From assembly GCF_015670745.1 (NCBI RefSeq), contig NZ_JADPCH010000001.1, positions 62,001-126,000 of the forward strand: 64,000 bases of DNA, given 5' to 3'. The notes beneath the pieces are model-generated. The model searched no databases. It was not told the DNA's origin and saw only the letters and a program-made list of their open reading frames with translations. The position numbers and the translations under genes are program-made. This document shows, piece by piece, positions 9,601 through 18,035 of this stretch (the first letter of the stretch is position 1; each line of letters opens with the position of its first letter). The stretch is from Collinsella aerofaciens. Its GTDB lineage: Bacteria; Actinomycetota; Coriobacteriia; Coriobacteriales; Coriobacteriaceae.

Positions 9601-9730
9601 CGGCGGGCCCCTGCCCGTTAGCCCCAGAATCTTTCCGCAGGACAGAAGGAGGCCCCGCCGCACGTAGTGCGCAGCGGGGCCTCCGACATGTCCGAGGACG
9701 ATTCTGGGGCTAACGGGCAGGGGCCCGCCG
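9601..9730. repeat. Large palindromic element, family F copy 1
   Basis: Two arms of 31 nt (9601-9631 and 9700-9730) are perfect reverse complements. Between them is a core with its own GGAGGCCCCGC/GCGGGGCCTCC hairpin and the segment CCTCCGACATGTCCGAGGAC. The core recurs in inverse orientation at 62179-62301 but with different arms. It may also terminate the alcohol dehydrogenase transcript. Confidence 0.9.
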
Positions 9731-9737
9731 AGCCATG

Positions 9738-10904
9738 TTAGGCAGCCGGGCAGATCTTCTTGAAGAGCTCGATGACGTCGTCGAGCGTCGCCTCGCGCGG
9801 GTTGCCCGGGAAGCAGGCGTCGGCCATGGCGTCCTTGGCCAGGACCTCGATCTCGTCAGCCTTCATGGCCTCGCAGACGTGCGGGATGTTCACGTCGGCG
9901 GAAAGCTGCTTGACGGCGGCGATAGCGGCGTCAGCAGCCTCGTCGGTGCTCATGCCCGTGGTGTCAACGCCCATGGCAACGGCGACCTTGGCCAGGCGCT
10001 CGGCGCAAACCGGCTTGTTGAACTCCATGGCGATCGGCAGCAGCATGGCGCAAGCGACGCCGTGCGGGGTGTCGTAGTGAGCAGACAGGGTGTGAGCCAT
10101 TGCGTGGTCGATGCCCAGGCCAACGTTGGAGAAGCCCATGCCGGCGACATACTGGCCAAGGGCCATGCCCTCGCGGCCGGAGCCGGGCTGGCCGGACTTG
10201 GCCTCGGCGACGGAGTCACGCAGGTTCTCGCTGATCAGCTTAATAGCCTCAAAGTGGAACATGTCAGAGAGCTCCCAAGCACCCTTGGTGGTGTAGCCCT
10301 CGATGGCGTGGGTCAGAGCGTCCATACCAGTGGAGGCGGTCAGGCCGGCGGGCATGGAAGCCATCATGTCAGGATCGACGACGGCAACCTCGGGGGCGTC
10401 GTTGGTGTCGACGCACACGAACTTGCGGACCTTCTCGGGGTCGGTGATGACGTAGTTGATGGTCACCTCGGCGGCGGTACCGGCGGTCGTCGGCACGGCG
10501 ATGGTGAACACGGCGTGGTTCTTAGTGGGAGCAACGCCCTCGAGGCTGCGGACATCGGCGAACTCGGGATTGTTGATGATGATGCCGATGGCCTTAGCGG
10601 TGTCCATGGAGGAGCCGCCACCGATGGTCACGATAGCGTCAGCCTCGGCGGCCTTGAAGGCCTCGACGCCGTCCTTGACGTTCTGGATAGTGGGGTTGGG
10701 CTTGATCTCGGAGTAGAGGCTCCAAGCGATGCCGGCGGCGTCGAGCTCGTCGGTCACCTTAGCGGTAACGCCAAACTTGACCAGATCGGGGTCGGAGCAG
10801 ACGAAGATCTTCTTGTAGCCGCGACGCTGGAGCTCGCCGGGGATCTCCTTGATGGCGCCGGAACCATGATAAGAGATGGTATTGAGAACGAAACGATTAG
10901 CCAT
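9738..10904 (-). CDS. Iron-containing alcohol dehydrogenase, FucO (lactaldehyde reductase)-like
   Basis: A 388-residue group III dehydrogenase starting MANRFVLNTISYHG after GGGAGG. GGGSSMDTAKAI is the nucleotide-binding block. Metal ligands fall in GMDALTHAIEGY (Asp and His), GIDHAMAH (His) and YDTPHGVACAMLL (His). PTTAGTAAEVT is also typical. Sequence style is closest to FucO, which reduces lactaldehyde to 1,2-propanediol using NADH, but butanol or 1,3-propanediol dehydrogenases share the fold, so the substrate is open. No fucose or rhamnose genes are adjacent. A LacI-type operator-like palindrome lies 100 nt upstream. Confidence 0.9.
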   Translation of the reverse strand: MANRFVLNTISYHGSGAIKEIPGELQRRGYKKIFVCSDPDLVKFGVTAKVTDELDAAGIAWSLYSEIKPNPTIQNVKDGVEAFKAAEADAIVTIGGGSSMDTAKAIGIIINNPEFADVRSLEGVAPTKNHAVFTIAVPTTAGTAAEVTINYVITDPEKVRKFVCVDTNDAPEVAVVDPDMMASMPAGLTASTGMDALTHAIEGYTTKGAWELSDMFHFEAIKLISENLRDSVAEAKSGQPGSGREGMALGQYVAGMGFSNVGLGIDHAMAHTLSAHYDTPHGVACAMLLPIAMEFNKPVCAERLAKVAVAMGVDTTGMSTDEAADAAIAAVKQLSADVNIPHVCEAMKADEIEVLAKDAMADACFPGNPREATLDDVIELFKKICPAA

Positions 10905-11003
10905 TGATAGCCTCCCATCGTGTGCGGGGCACCCATTACGCCCCACGCTATGAGTCCCATCCTAACGCTTTTGAAACAAAAAACGCGTGAGAACGTCAAA
11001 CTT

Positions 11004-11019
11004 GTTAAAGCGTTTCAAC
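11004..11019. promoter_or_regulatory. LacI-family operator-like palindrome upstream of the alcohol dehydrogenase
   Basis: GTTAAAGCGTTTCAAC is a 16-nt near-palindrome with a central CG, the layout of LacI/CcpA-type operators. It sits about 100 nt before the dehydrogenase start. A second partial site, AACGCTTTTGAAAC, is about 40 nt closer. No LacI-type gene is in the window. Confidence 0.4.
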
Positions 11020-11033
11020 AGATGATGATAAAT

Positions 11034-11066
11034 AATGCGGCAAAGGGACAGCCCCTTTGCCGCATT
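11034..11066 (-). terminator. Intrinsic terminator after the YoaK-like gene
   Basis: AATGCGGCAAAGGG pairs with CCCTTTGCCGCATT; on the minus strand it is followed by ATTATTTATC. It begins 3 nt from the stop of the YoaK-like gene. Confidence 0.75.
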
Positions 11067-11069
11067 CGG

Positions 11070-11786
11070 TTACTTTCGGCAGCCCTCTTTCCAAGCCTCG
11101 GCCGCAACCTTCCAGCGTAAGCGCAAGTCGCGCTCGCGGTCGATGAACATGATGGCAAACGCGACAAACAGCAGCAAGCTCGCCACGACGATGGCGTGCA
11201 GGCCCATGCGCTCAATGCACCAGTTGCCCAACACGGCGCCAAACACAAAGGTAAAGATCACGCCAAAGTACAGCAGGCCGTTTTCCAAAAAGCCGCGCCT
11301 GTGGGTGATGATGTAATCGTCCACGTTTTGCAGCGCGTTGCGCAAGTTGCCGATGCACATGGTCGTAGCGATGCCGTGACCGTGGATCTTGCGGAAGCTC
11401 TCTACCTGCATACCGCAGGCAAACGAAGTGAGGCAGTTGGCGAGCAGATTGAAATTGCCGCCCGGGATAAAGCTCACGCCCAGCAAGATGACAGCTTCAA
11501 AGAACACCGTTACCTGGCGCCAGTGAATCACGCTGCCAAACCGCTCATGCACCAGGTCGGCAAGCATAATGCCCACGGCAAACGACACCACAGGGAAGAA
11601 ATAGCGTCCCGCAAGTGCCCAGTTGCCCTCCGAGATGCTCACGCCCACGAGCAGGATGTTGCCTGTCTGCGCGTTGGCGAAAACATGATCGCGCCCAATG
11701 TACGAATAGACGTCCATAAAGCCACCGGCGAGCGCCAAGATAATGCCCAGCTCGATGGACTCCGATATCTGTTTGGCACGCTGCAT
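11070..11786 (-). CDS. YoaK/DUF1275 family membrane protein
   Basis: A 238-residue integral membrane protein starting MQRAKQISESIELGIILALA, placed by AAGGAGG ten nt before the ATG. Diagnostic DUF1275 features are GGFMDVYSYIGRDHVFANAQTGN at the first transmembrane segment, the NLLANCLTSFACGMQ segment, and FRKIHGHGIATTMCIGNLRN. About six transmembrane helices are visible. The function of the family is not established; transport has been suggested. It is a single-gene unit with its own terminator. Confidence 0.88.
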   Translation of the reverse strand: MQRAKQISESIELGIILALAGGFMDVYSYIGRDHVFANAQTGNILLVGVSISEGNWALAGRYFFPVVSFAVGIMLADLVHERFGSVIHWRQVTVFFEAVILLGVSFIPGGNFNLLANCLTSFACGMQVESFRKIHGHGIATTMCIGNLRNALQNVDDYIITHRRGFLENGLLYFGVIFTFVFGAVLGNWCIERMGLHAIVVASLLLFVAFAIMFIDRERDLRLRWKVAAEAWKEGCRK

Positions 11787-12039
11787 CGTCGTGCATCCTC
11801 CTTGTTGACGACTCTCTCGTGCGTTGGCGGAAACATAGCCGCCGTTCATACTGTAACCCATTGACAACATGGCGTGCGCGCGAGACGGCTCCTTCGACGC
11901 AGGGATACACAGTCTGGAAACAAACGGCGGGCGCGGCGACGCTCCCACTCACTAGCCCATGTACTCCCCCAGTCTTTTTAGCTCCGTCCCAAAAAGACTG
12001 GTTACAATTACGTGCAGCATACAGACACCGGGAGGGATC

Positions 12040-14187
12040 GTGGCAAAAAAGCCTCAGCACGCTCAGAACAACCAGCGCAGTCAGCAGGGCAAACAGGGCC
12101 AGCAGCAAAAGCGCGGCGGCAAGGCGCAGGCCACGGTCGCCCGCGCCAAGCATTCCCAAGCGACGCCCGCCCGCCCCTGGCGCCCGGGCCGCGATAAATT
12201 CCTCCCCGTCAGTCGAGCCGACATGGATGCGCGCGGCTGGGACCAGTGCGACTTTGTCTACATCTGCGGCGACGCCTATGTGGACCATCCCAGCTTTGGC
12301 ATGGCCATCATCAGCCGCGTACTCGACGCGCACGGCTACAAGGTGGGCATCATCTGCCAACCCAACTGGACCGACCCCGCCAGCATCACCGTGCTCGGCG
12401 AGCCGCGCTTGGGCTTTCTCGTCAGTGCTGGCAACATGGACTCCATGGTCAACCACTATTCGGTGACCAAGCATCGCCGCCACACCGACGCCTACACGCC
12501 CGGCGGCGAGGAGGGGCGCCGTCCCAATCGCGCCGTCACGGTCTACGGCAACCTCATCCGCCAGACGTTTAAGGACGCTCCCATCATCATCGGCGGCATC
12601 GAGGCGAGCCTGCGCCGCCTGGCCCACTACGACTACTGGCAGGACAAGCTTAAGCGCTCGGTACTGCTCGACTCGGGCGCCGACATCCTCATCTACGGCA
12701 TGGGCGAGCACGCGATTGTCGAGATCGCCGACGCACTCGACGCGGGGCTGCCCGTCGATCAGATCACCTATATCAACGGCACCGTTTACCGCACGGGTTC
12801 GCTCGACGAGGTCTACGACTACGACCTGCTGCCCAGCTGGGACGACCTTGCCGCCGACAAGCTCAACTACGCCCGCAGCTTTAACGTGCAGCAGCAGAAT
12901 ATGGACCCCATCACCGGGCATCGCCTGGTAGAGCCATATCCCAACAGCGTGTACGTGGTGCAGAACCCGCCGTCGGCAACACTCACCACCGACGAGATGG
13001 ACGAGGTGGCCGAACTCCCCTACGCACGCGATTGGCATCCCGACTACGACGCGGCAGGCGGCGTGCCGGCCTTTGCTGAGATCAAGTTTTCCATTAGCTC
13101 CAACCGCGGCTGTTTTGGCGAGTGCTCGTTTTGCGCGCTCACCTTCCACCAGGGCCGCGTGTTGCAGATGCGCAGCCACGACTCGATCATGCGCGAGGCC
13201 GAGCTGCTCACGCGCGATCCCGAGTTTAAGGGCTACATCAACGACGTGGGAGGACCGACGGCCAACTTTAGCCGTCCTGCCTGCGACAAGCAGCTCAAGC
13301 ACGGCGTGTGCAAGAACAAGCGCTGCCTGTGGCCGAGCGTGTGCAAGAACATGGTGGTCGACGAGAGCGGCTACACGCAGCTGCTGCGCGACCTGCGCCA
13401 GCTGCCGGGCGTCAAAAAGGTCTTCGTGCGTAGCGGCATCCGCTTCGACTACACCATGGCCGATGCCTCGGACGAGTTTTTGCGCGAGCTGTTGGAGTAC
13501 CACGTCTCGGGCCAGCTGCGCGTGGCACCCGAGCACGTGAGCGACGCGGTGCTGTCCGTGATGGGCAAGCCGAGCCGCGCCGTCTACGACGCGTTCTGCC
13601 GCAAATTTGAACGCCTGAACCGCGAATACGGACTTAAACAGTACGTTGTGCCGTATCTGATCTCGAGCCACCCCGGTTCAACCATGAAGGAAGCCGTGGA
13701 CCTTGCCGAAGCTGTGCGTGACATGGGTTACATGCCCGAACAGGTGCAGGACTTCTACCCCACGCCGTCCACCATGTCGACGTGCATGTACTACACCGGC
13801 GTGGACCCGCGCACCATGCAGCCAATCTATGTGGCGCGCGACCCGCACGAGAAGGCCATGCAGCGCGCGCTCATCCAGTATCGCAAGCCCGAGAACTACA
13901 AGCTGGTACGTGAGGCGTTGGAAAAGGCCGGCCGCCGCGATCTGATCGGCTACACCAAGCATTGCCTGATACGCCCCGTGCCGCCACGCCCGGGCGAGAC
14001 ATCGGCCAGCGGCGGGCATAGCACCGGCAAGAAAGGCGGCAAGCCGCACGGTGGCGCTGGCGCCGCCGGCAAGGGACCCAAGGGCAGCAAGGGCCACGGA
14101 GGCATGTCGCGTGCGCAAAACACCGCCGGCCGTAACCGTGCGGCGCAGGGACGACAGGGTGCCAACGGAGGCGGTCGCCGCAACTAG
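12040..14187 (+). CDS. ygiQ: YgiQ family radical SAM protein
   Basis: A 715-residue protein. I place the start at GTG 12040 (residues VAKKPQHAQ) because GGGAGGG lies just before it. The first 60 residues are Gln/Lys-rich and look disordered. The radical SAM cluster is CFGECSFC (CxxxCxxC) preceded by FSISSNRG. The N-terminal DUF5131-like domain, the IIGGIEASLRRLAHYDYWQDK block and the C-terminal PTPSTMSTCMYYTG are characteristic of YgiQ. The Cys-rich CDKQLKHGVCKNKRCLWPSVC may hold a second cluster. The substrate is unknown. The C-terminal 80 residues are Gly/Lys-rich. It overlaps the convergent CPBP gene by 4 nt. Confidence 0.92.
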   Translation: MAKKPQHAQNNQRSQQGKQGQQQKRGGKAQATVARAKHSQATPARPWRPGRDKFLPVSRADMDARGWDQCDFVYICGDAYVDHPSFGMAIISRVLDAHGYKVGIICQPNWTDPASITVLGEPRLGFLVSAGNMDSMVNHYSVTKHRRHTDAYTPGGEEGRRPNRAVTVYGNLIRQTFKDAPIIIGGIEASLRRLAHYDYWQDKLKRSVLLDSGADILIYGMGEHAIVEIADALDAGLPVDQITYINGTVYRTGSLDEVYDYDLLPSWDDLAADKLNYARSFNVQQQNMDPITGHRLVEPYPNSVYVVQNPPSATLTTDEMDEVAELPYARDWHPDYDAAGGVPAFAEIKFSISSNRGCFGECSFCALTFHQGRVLQMRSHDSIMREAELLTRDPEFKGYINDVGGPTANFSRPACDKQLKHGVCKNKRCLWPSVCKNMVVDESGYTQLLRDLRQLPGVKKVFVRSGIRFDYTMADASDEFLRELLEYHVSGQLRVAPEHVSDAVLSVMGKPSRAVYDAFCRKFERLNREYGLKQYVVPYLISSHPGSTMKEAVDLAEAVRDMGYMPEQVQDFYPTPSTMSTCMYYTGVDPRTMQPIYVARDPHEKAMQRALIQYRKPENYKLVREALEKAGRRDLIGYTKHCLIRPVPPRPGETSASGGHSTGKKGGKPHGGAGAAGKGPKGSKGHGGMSRAQNTAGRNRAAQGRQGANGGGRRN

Positions 14188-15095
14188 GGCAGCGGTGCGC
14201 CCGCTGCGTCCATCCCACACGCGTGGCGCAGCGAGCGCATTGCCTCAACGAGGATGACGCCGGCGATAGCGACCGTAATTGCCATGTCGAACGGCGTGTT
14301 CACAAACCAGAGCAACGTCATGAGATACGACCCGGCGTTAAAGGCAAAATGCAGCAGGATCGTGTAGCGGAGCTTTCCGGTCGTCACGAGCACCCAACCA
14401 AAGATGAGACCGGCGGCGCCGGCGTAGCAGCCCTGGACCCAGTTCATATGCATAAAGCCGAAGACCGCCGCCTGCAGCACGATTGCCGCGGCGATGCCCC
14501 AGGTACTCGTGGCCGCCCAGGACACCATGGCGCCATCTTGCGGTCGCACGTGACGCCGGCGCTTCCAGAGCGGACGGCACTGTGGATTAAACGCACGCAG
14601 TGAGAACTCAAAAATGATACCGCGCACCAGCAGTTCCTCGCAAAACGGCGCGCCGAGCACCGTGGTCAGGACGGCCAGATAGCTCGTGTCGCCCATGCCC
14701 GTTTCCTCGACAAGTTCGCTGTAATCGGCCGCCGCCTCGGGCAACAGCGACAGCACGGTGTCGGTCACGTAGCCAACGACCACCTGCAAGGCCAGGCCAA
14801 TCACGATAACGCAGGCGATGCGTTTCCACGCCCCACGCGCTCCCCCGCCAAGCGGGCGCTCGCCCTGCCAGCGCGCCATAAACGAGCGCGGCCACAGATA
14901 GCGCCACCACAGCAGCGCCATCAAAAACGACGCCGTCTGAGCGGCAGCCTGGAACCATTGGATATCGAGATTGTCGATCGGATAGCCCGTCAGCACCGAT
15001 ACGGCATCGAGAACTGAAAACAGAACCACGCTCAGGGCTATATCGGCAGCGACAACGCCAAAACAGGCAAGCGCCCACGCTATCGCATTGAGCAT
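14184..15095 (-). CDS. CPBP family intramembrane metalloprotease
   Basis: A 303-residue multi-pass membrane protein starting MLNAIAWALACFGVV after GAGGAGG. The active-site motifs of CPBP (Abi, Rce1-like) proteases are present in order: FCEELLVRGIIF (EExxxR), FGFMHMNW (FxxxH) and ILLHFAFNAGSY (HxxxN). About eight transmembrane helices are visible. Family members process prenylated proteins or bacteriocin-related peptides; the substrate here is unknown. Its stop codon overlaps the end of the convergent ygiQ gene. A half copy of repeat family C lies just before it. Confidence 0.9.
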   Translation of the reverse strand: MLNAIAWALACFGVVAADIALSVVLFSVLDAVSVLTGYPIDNLDIQWFQAAAQTASFLMALLWWRYLWPRSFMARWQGERPLGGGARGAWKRIACVIVIGLALQVVVGYVTDTVLSLLPEAAADYSELVEETGMGDTSYLAVLTTVLGAPFCEELLVRGIIFEFSLRAFNPQCRPLWKRRRHVRPQDGAMVSWAATSTWGIAAAIVLQAAVFGFMHMNWVQGCYAGAAGLIFGWVLVTTGKLRYTILLHFAFNAGSYLMTLLWFVNTPFDMAITVAIAGVILVEAMRSLRHACGMDAAGAPLP

Positions 15096-15147
15096 GCCAA
15101 CCTCCTCAAAACCATTCCCTAGTTCTACCACAACTCGGCAGAAAGCT

Positions 15148-15187
15148 GATCCCATGGGGACGGAGGAAAACGGATCGCTTATTGATG
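15148..15187. repeat. Repeat family C, half copy (left of antitoxin)
   Basis: Contains CCCATGGGGACGGAGG, then AAAACGGATC, and runs into TTATTGATGAG, the end of the RelB-like gene. Together with 15544-15587 it makes a direct repeat that flanks that gene. Confidence 0.75.
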
Positions 15188-15379
15188 AGAATCGGGCGCA
15201 GCGCCAAAGGCCCCGCTGGGCGAAATGTCGAACGGAAAGGTGCCGCAGCGATTGAAGGCGGCGATGAACATGCGGATGGCGTTGGACGGCGTGGTGCCCA
15301 CGAGCTGGGTTGCCGCCGCGAAGGCCGCCTTTTCCTCGGGCAAGACCTTCGCGACAACCGGGGTCATGTGTTCTGCCAT
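15179..15379 (-). CDS. RelB/DinJ-like antitoxin, no toxin partner visible
   Basis: A 66-residue protein starting MAEHMTPVVAKVLPEEKAAF, with AAGGAAG four nt before the ATG. The pattern of a short basic N-terminus, a KAAFAAATQLVGTTPSNAIRMFIAAF helix-turn region and CGTFPFDIS at the end follows RelB/DinJ ribbon-helix-helix antitoxins, which neutralise RelE/YafQ-type RNases and repress their own operons. No RelE-like frame is found on either side: downstream is a repeat and then the CPBP gene. Three short GTATT(A/C) direct repeats at 15491-15520 could be its operator. It could be an orphan antitoxin or an anti-toxin guard protein. Confidence 0.65.
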   Translation of the reverse strand: MAEHMTPVVAKVLPEEKAAFAAATQLVGTTPSNAIRMFIAAFNRCGTFPFDISPSGAFGAAPDSHQ

Positions 15380-15543
15380 GGCGCTTCCTTTTTGAAACGA
15401 CGGTGGTGCGGATGGATGCGGGCCACGCGGCTGGGCGACGGGCTGTGAAGGCAACCCGATTGGCCCGCATCTGGAGTTAGTTCTACGACGTTGGTATTAC
15501 TTTGTATTCCTAAGTATTACCCCGCAGATAGAATACCATACCC

Positions 15544-15587
15544 GACCCCATGGGGACGGAGAAAAAACGGATCAATTTATTGCTGAG
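15544..15587. repeat. Repeat family C, half copy (right of antitoxin)
   Basis: ACCCCATGGGGACGGAGAAA followed by AAACGGATCAATTTATTGC. It is in the same orientation as 15148-15187 and similarity continues for about 10 nt past GGATC. Confidence 0.7.
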
Positions 15588-15594
15588 TAAGTCT

Positions 15595-16974
15595 TTAGAG
15601 CGTGATGATGTCCGAGATATTGAGGGCCCGAGCGTCAGCGGAATCGTGCGTGGCAAGCAACAGCATACGGCCGTCGAGCAAGTCGAGCACGACCTCGGTG
15701 CATGCGTCGCGCGCAGCGATGTCTAGACCGGTAAAGGGCTCGTCCAGAATCACTGCGCCGCCCGGACACAGCAGGGCTCGGGCAATCTCGACGCGACGGC
15801 GCTGCCCGCCCGAGAGCTCGGCCACGCGGGCATGCGCATCGATCCCCGGTACCAGCAGGCGCAACAAGGCAGCGGCACTCGAGGCATTCACGCGTGCATC
15901 GGCGCACACCAGCACGTTATCCAAAGCGGAAGCGTCCTCAACCAGGCGCGTATCCTGAAACACCATCGAGCACGGCGCGCACTCCCCCGCTGTCAACGAA
16001 AGCAGCGTCGACTTGCCCACGCCTGAAGCGCCCATCACGCAGATACGCCCGCCCGCGGGCACGTTGAGCACCAGACCATCCAGCGCCGGAGCCCAGGGTG
16101 CCCGGTCGCCCACGGCGAGCGCAAGCTCCGCCGCAGCCCCGCCACCAGCAGAGCCGCCCGCACGCCCGCGCAGTCCATGCCCATGTGCCCGCACGGCCGC
16201 GCGCCACGCCACGGGTCCCGAAACCCGCAGCAGCCACACCAGCACGCGCTCACACGCCCACGAGGCGGCAACGACCAGCACGGTCCACGCCAGCAGATCA
16301 GCCGTCTCAATCAAAAGCTTTGCCTGATAGATGCGCTCACCCACGGTGCCCACCGCCATGCCGATCAGCTCCGCCGCCACGCCGGCCTTCCAGCTCATGC
16401 CGATCACAGCGCGGGCGCACGAAAGCACAAACGGCAGGACTTCGCGCCAGATGTGGGCACAAAACAGTCGCCAACCCCGCACGCCATGCAGACGAAACAT
16501 CTGCTCCAGCGGTTTATTCACCTGTGCCAAGCCCTCGGCCAGCGAAAAATACACGCCCGGCAGCGCCATCAAAAAGACCGCGGCGATGCTCACGCGCGCC
16601 GATCCCAGCCAAATGAGCAGCAGGACCACCACGCAGGCAACCGGCGTCGCCTTGACAAACGACAGCGCCGGCGCCACCAGGCGGGCAAACGCACGCGAAC
16701 GTGACGAAATCCCGGCCAGCACGCCACCACACACCGCGGCAAGCGCCAGCCCGCCCAATATCCGCGCGCCCGAGCCCGCCAAAATCGCCCAGGTACCGCC
16801 ATCGCACACCAGGCGCAGCAGCGCCAAGGCAACAGCACCCGGACCCGGCAAAATCAGCGGCTGTGCCACCAGCGCCGCCACGAAGACCCACACGGCAAGC
16901 CAAAAGGCGGCAACGGCACCTGCTGCCGCCACCGCCTTCATACGCTCTATCATTTGTCGAGCAAACGCACGCAC
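15595..16974 (-). CDS. ABC transporter permease-ATPase fusion protein (nitrate/sulfonate/thiamine-precursor type)
   Basis: A 459-residue protein with two normally separate subunits in one chain. Residues 1-255 are a six-helix permease of the SsuC/TauC type, with the coupling-loop segment FRLHGVRGWRLFCAHIWREVLPF. Residues about 285-459 are a compact ATPase: Walker A GASGVGKST, Q-loop MVFQDTRL, signature LSGGQRRRVEIARALL, Walker B AVILDEP and H-loop LLATHDSA. The ATPase half is about 175 residues, shorter than free subunits of 220-250. GTG 16974 follows GGAG and lies 3 nt after the lipoprotein stop. It is the last gene of the hydrogenase operon. The substrate is not evident. Confidence 0.88.
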   Translation of the reverse strand: MRAFARQMIERMKAVAAAGAVAAFWLAVWVFVAALVAQPLILPGPGAVALALLRLVCDGGTWAILAGSGARILGGLALAAVCGGVLAGISSRSRAFARLVAPALSFVKATPVACVVVLLLIWLGSARVSIAAVFLMALPGVYFSLAEGLAQVNKPLEQMFRLHGVRGWRLFCAHIWREVLPFVLSCARAVIGMSWKAGVAAELIGMAVGTVGERIYQAKLLIETADLLAWTVLVVAASWACERVLVWLLRVSGPVAWRAAVRAHGHGLRGRAGGSAGGGAAAELALAVGDRAPWAPALDGLVLNVPAGGRICVMGASGVGKSTLLSLTAGECAPCSMVFQDTRLVEDASALDNVLVCADARVNASSAAALLRLLVPGIDAHARVAELSGGQRRRVEIARALLCPGGAVILDEPFTGLDIAARDACTEVVLDLLDGRMLLLATHDSADARALNISDIITL

Positions 16975-16977
16975 GGG

Positions 16978-18033
16978 TTACTCCATGTAGTAGAAATCAT
17001 CAGCCGGGAGCTTGCTGCCCACGGCGCTCGCGTCCGCATCGGCCAGCACCTTCAGGTACCCACCGAGCGCGGCCTTCATATCCTTCCCTGTCTGGCAGAC
17101 AAGCATGCACCCGGGAATCGCCTTTTCGGCAATCGTGGCGTTATCCACGATGCCCGCATCGACCACGGCCTGAGCCCAGTCCGCCGGCGCCGCATTGACG
17201 GCCTTCACGCTCGCCTCATGGCAGCGCAAGAATTCCGCCACGGCCTCGGGATGCTCCTCGGCAAAGGCACGGCGCACCACGGTTACGCCCGTCAGCAAAC
17301 GGGAGCCCGTGTCACCCGCCAGTTCATCCCACACATCGGTCAGGCTCACCGGCGCCGACAGCTTGCCTTCGCTCTTTGCAATGGCAGCGGTCTTGAACGG
17401 CTCCGGCAGCACGCCCACGGCGGACGGGTCGGCAAGCAGAGCCGACAGCACCTCGGTGGGCTCGCTCTTAAACTCAAGCGCCACCTGGTCGGTCAGGCCC
17501 GCGCGCTCCAGCAGGTAGTTCATGACGTACTCCGGCGTGGTGCCCTTGCCCGTCATGTAGACGGTGCGACCCGCCAGATCGCCAAACGAGGTCACGTCCG
17601 CGTCGCCCGTCACCACACTCAACACGCCGAGCGTGTTGATGTCGATGACCTGCACCGCGCCTTCGGTTTTGTTGTAGAGAACGCTCGCCACGTTGGCGGG
17701 CACCAGGGCAATGTCGACATCTCCCTGAATGACCTTGGGCACGATCTCGTCGGCGGCAGTGTTGATCGCAAAGTCGAACTCATTGTCCGTCTCGCCATCG
17801 GCCGCCTGATCCATAAACCGCACCAGACCGATCGACGTCGGCCCCTTGAGCGAGGCGACATGCACCTCGACCGGCTCTGCGGCGGCACTGACGCCGTCCG
17901 CGGCAGCCGAGCCTGCAGCAGACCCGGCCCCCGCGGCCCCGCCGCCACAGCCCGCGAGCGCAAGCGACAGCGCGCCCGCGGCAAGCGCCGAGGCAAACCC
18001 CCGGCGCGACATTTCGAAATCAAACGCGCGCAT
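16978..18033 (-). CDS. ABC transporter substrate-binding lipoprotein (SsuA/NMT1/ThiY-like fold)
   Basis: About 351 residues with a lipoprotein signal: basic MRAFDFEMSRRGF, hydrophobic stretch, and lipobox LALAGCG. The mature protein resembles periplasmic-binding family members of the SsuA/NMT1 type, with segments GDVDIALVPANVASVLYNK and LAGRTVYMTGKGTTPEYVM. It should be anchored outside the membrane and deliver ligand to the permease-ATPase fusion encoded next. ATG 18033 has GAGGGG at a usable distance; ATG 18042 overlaps the hydrogenase stop and is possible. Ligand unknown; placement in a hydrogenase operon is unusual. Confidence 0.85.
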   Translation of the reverse strand: MRAFDFEMSRRGFASALAAGALSLALAGCGGGAAGAGSAAGSAAADGVSAAAEPVEVHVASLKGPTSIGLVRFMDQAADGETDNEFDFAINTAADEIVPKVIQGDVDIALVPANVASVLYNKTEGAVQVIDINTLGVLSVVTGDADVTSFGDLAGRTVYMTGKGTTPEYVMNYLLERAGLTDQVALEFKSEPTEVLSALLADPSAVGVLPEPFKTAAIAKSEGKLSAPVSLTDVWDELAGDTGSRLLTGVTVVRRAFAEEHPEAVAEFLRCHEASVKAVNAAPADWAQAVVDAGIVDNATIAEKAIPGCMLVCQTGKDMKAALGGYLKVLADADASAVGSKLPADDFYYME

Positions 18034-18035
18034 CG

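Noticed and set aside
11545-13671. A 708-codon minus-strand frame opposite ygiQ
   Set aside because: It overlaps ygiQ, which has clear radical SAM motifs, and also part of the YoaK gene in another frame.
16978-18033. A hydrogenase accessory protein rather than a transporter part
   Set aside because: The lipobox and binding-protein segments, plus the adjoining permease-ATPase gene, clearly mark a substrate-binding lipoprotein.
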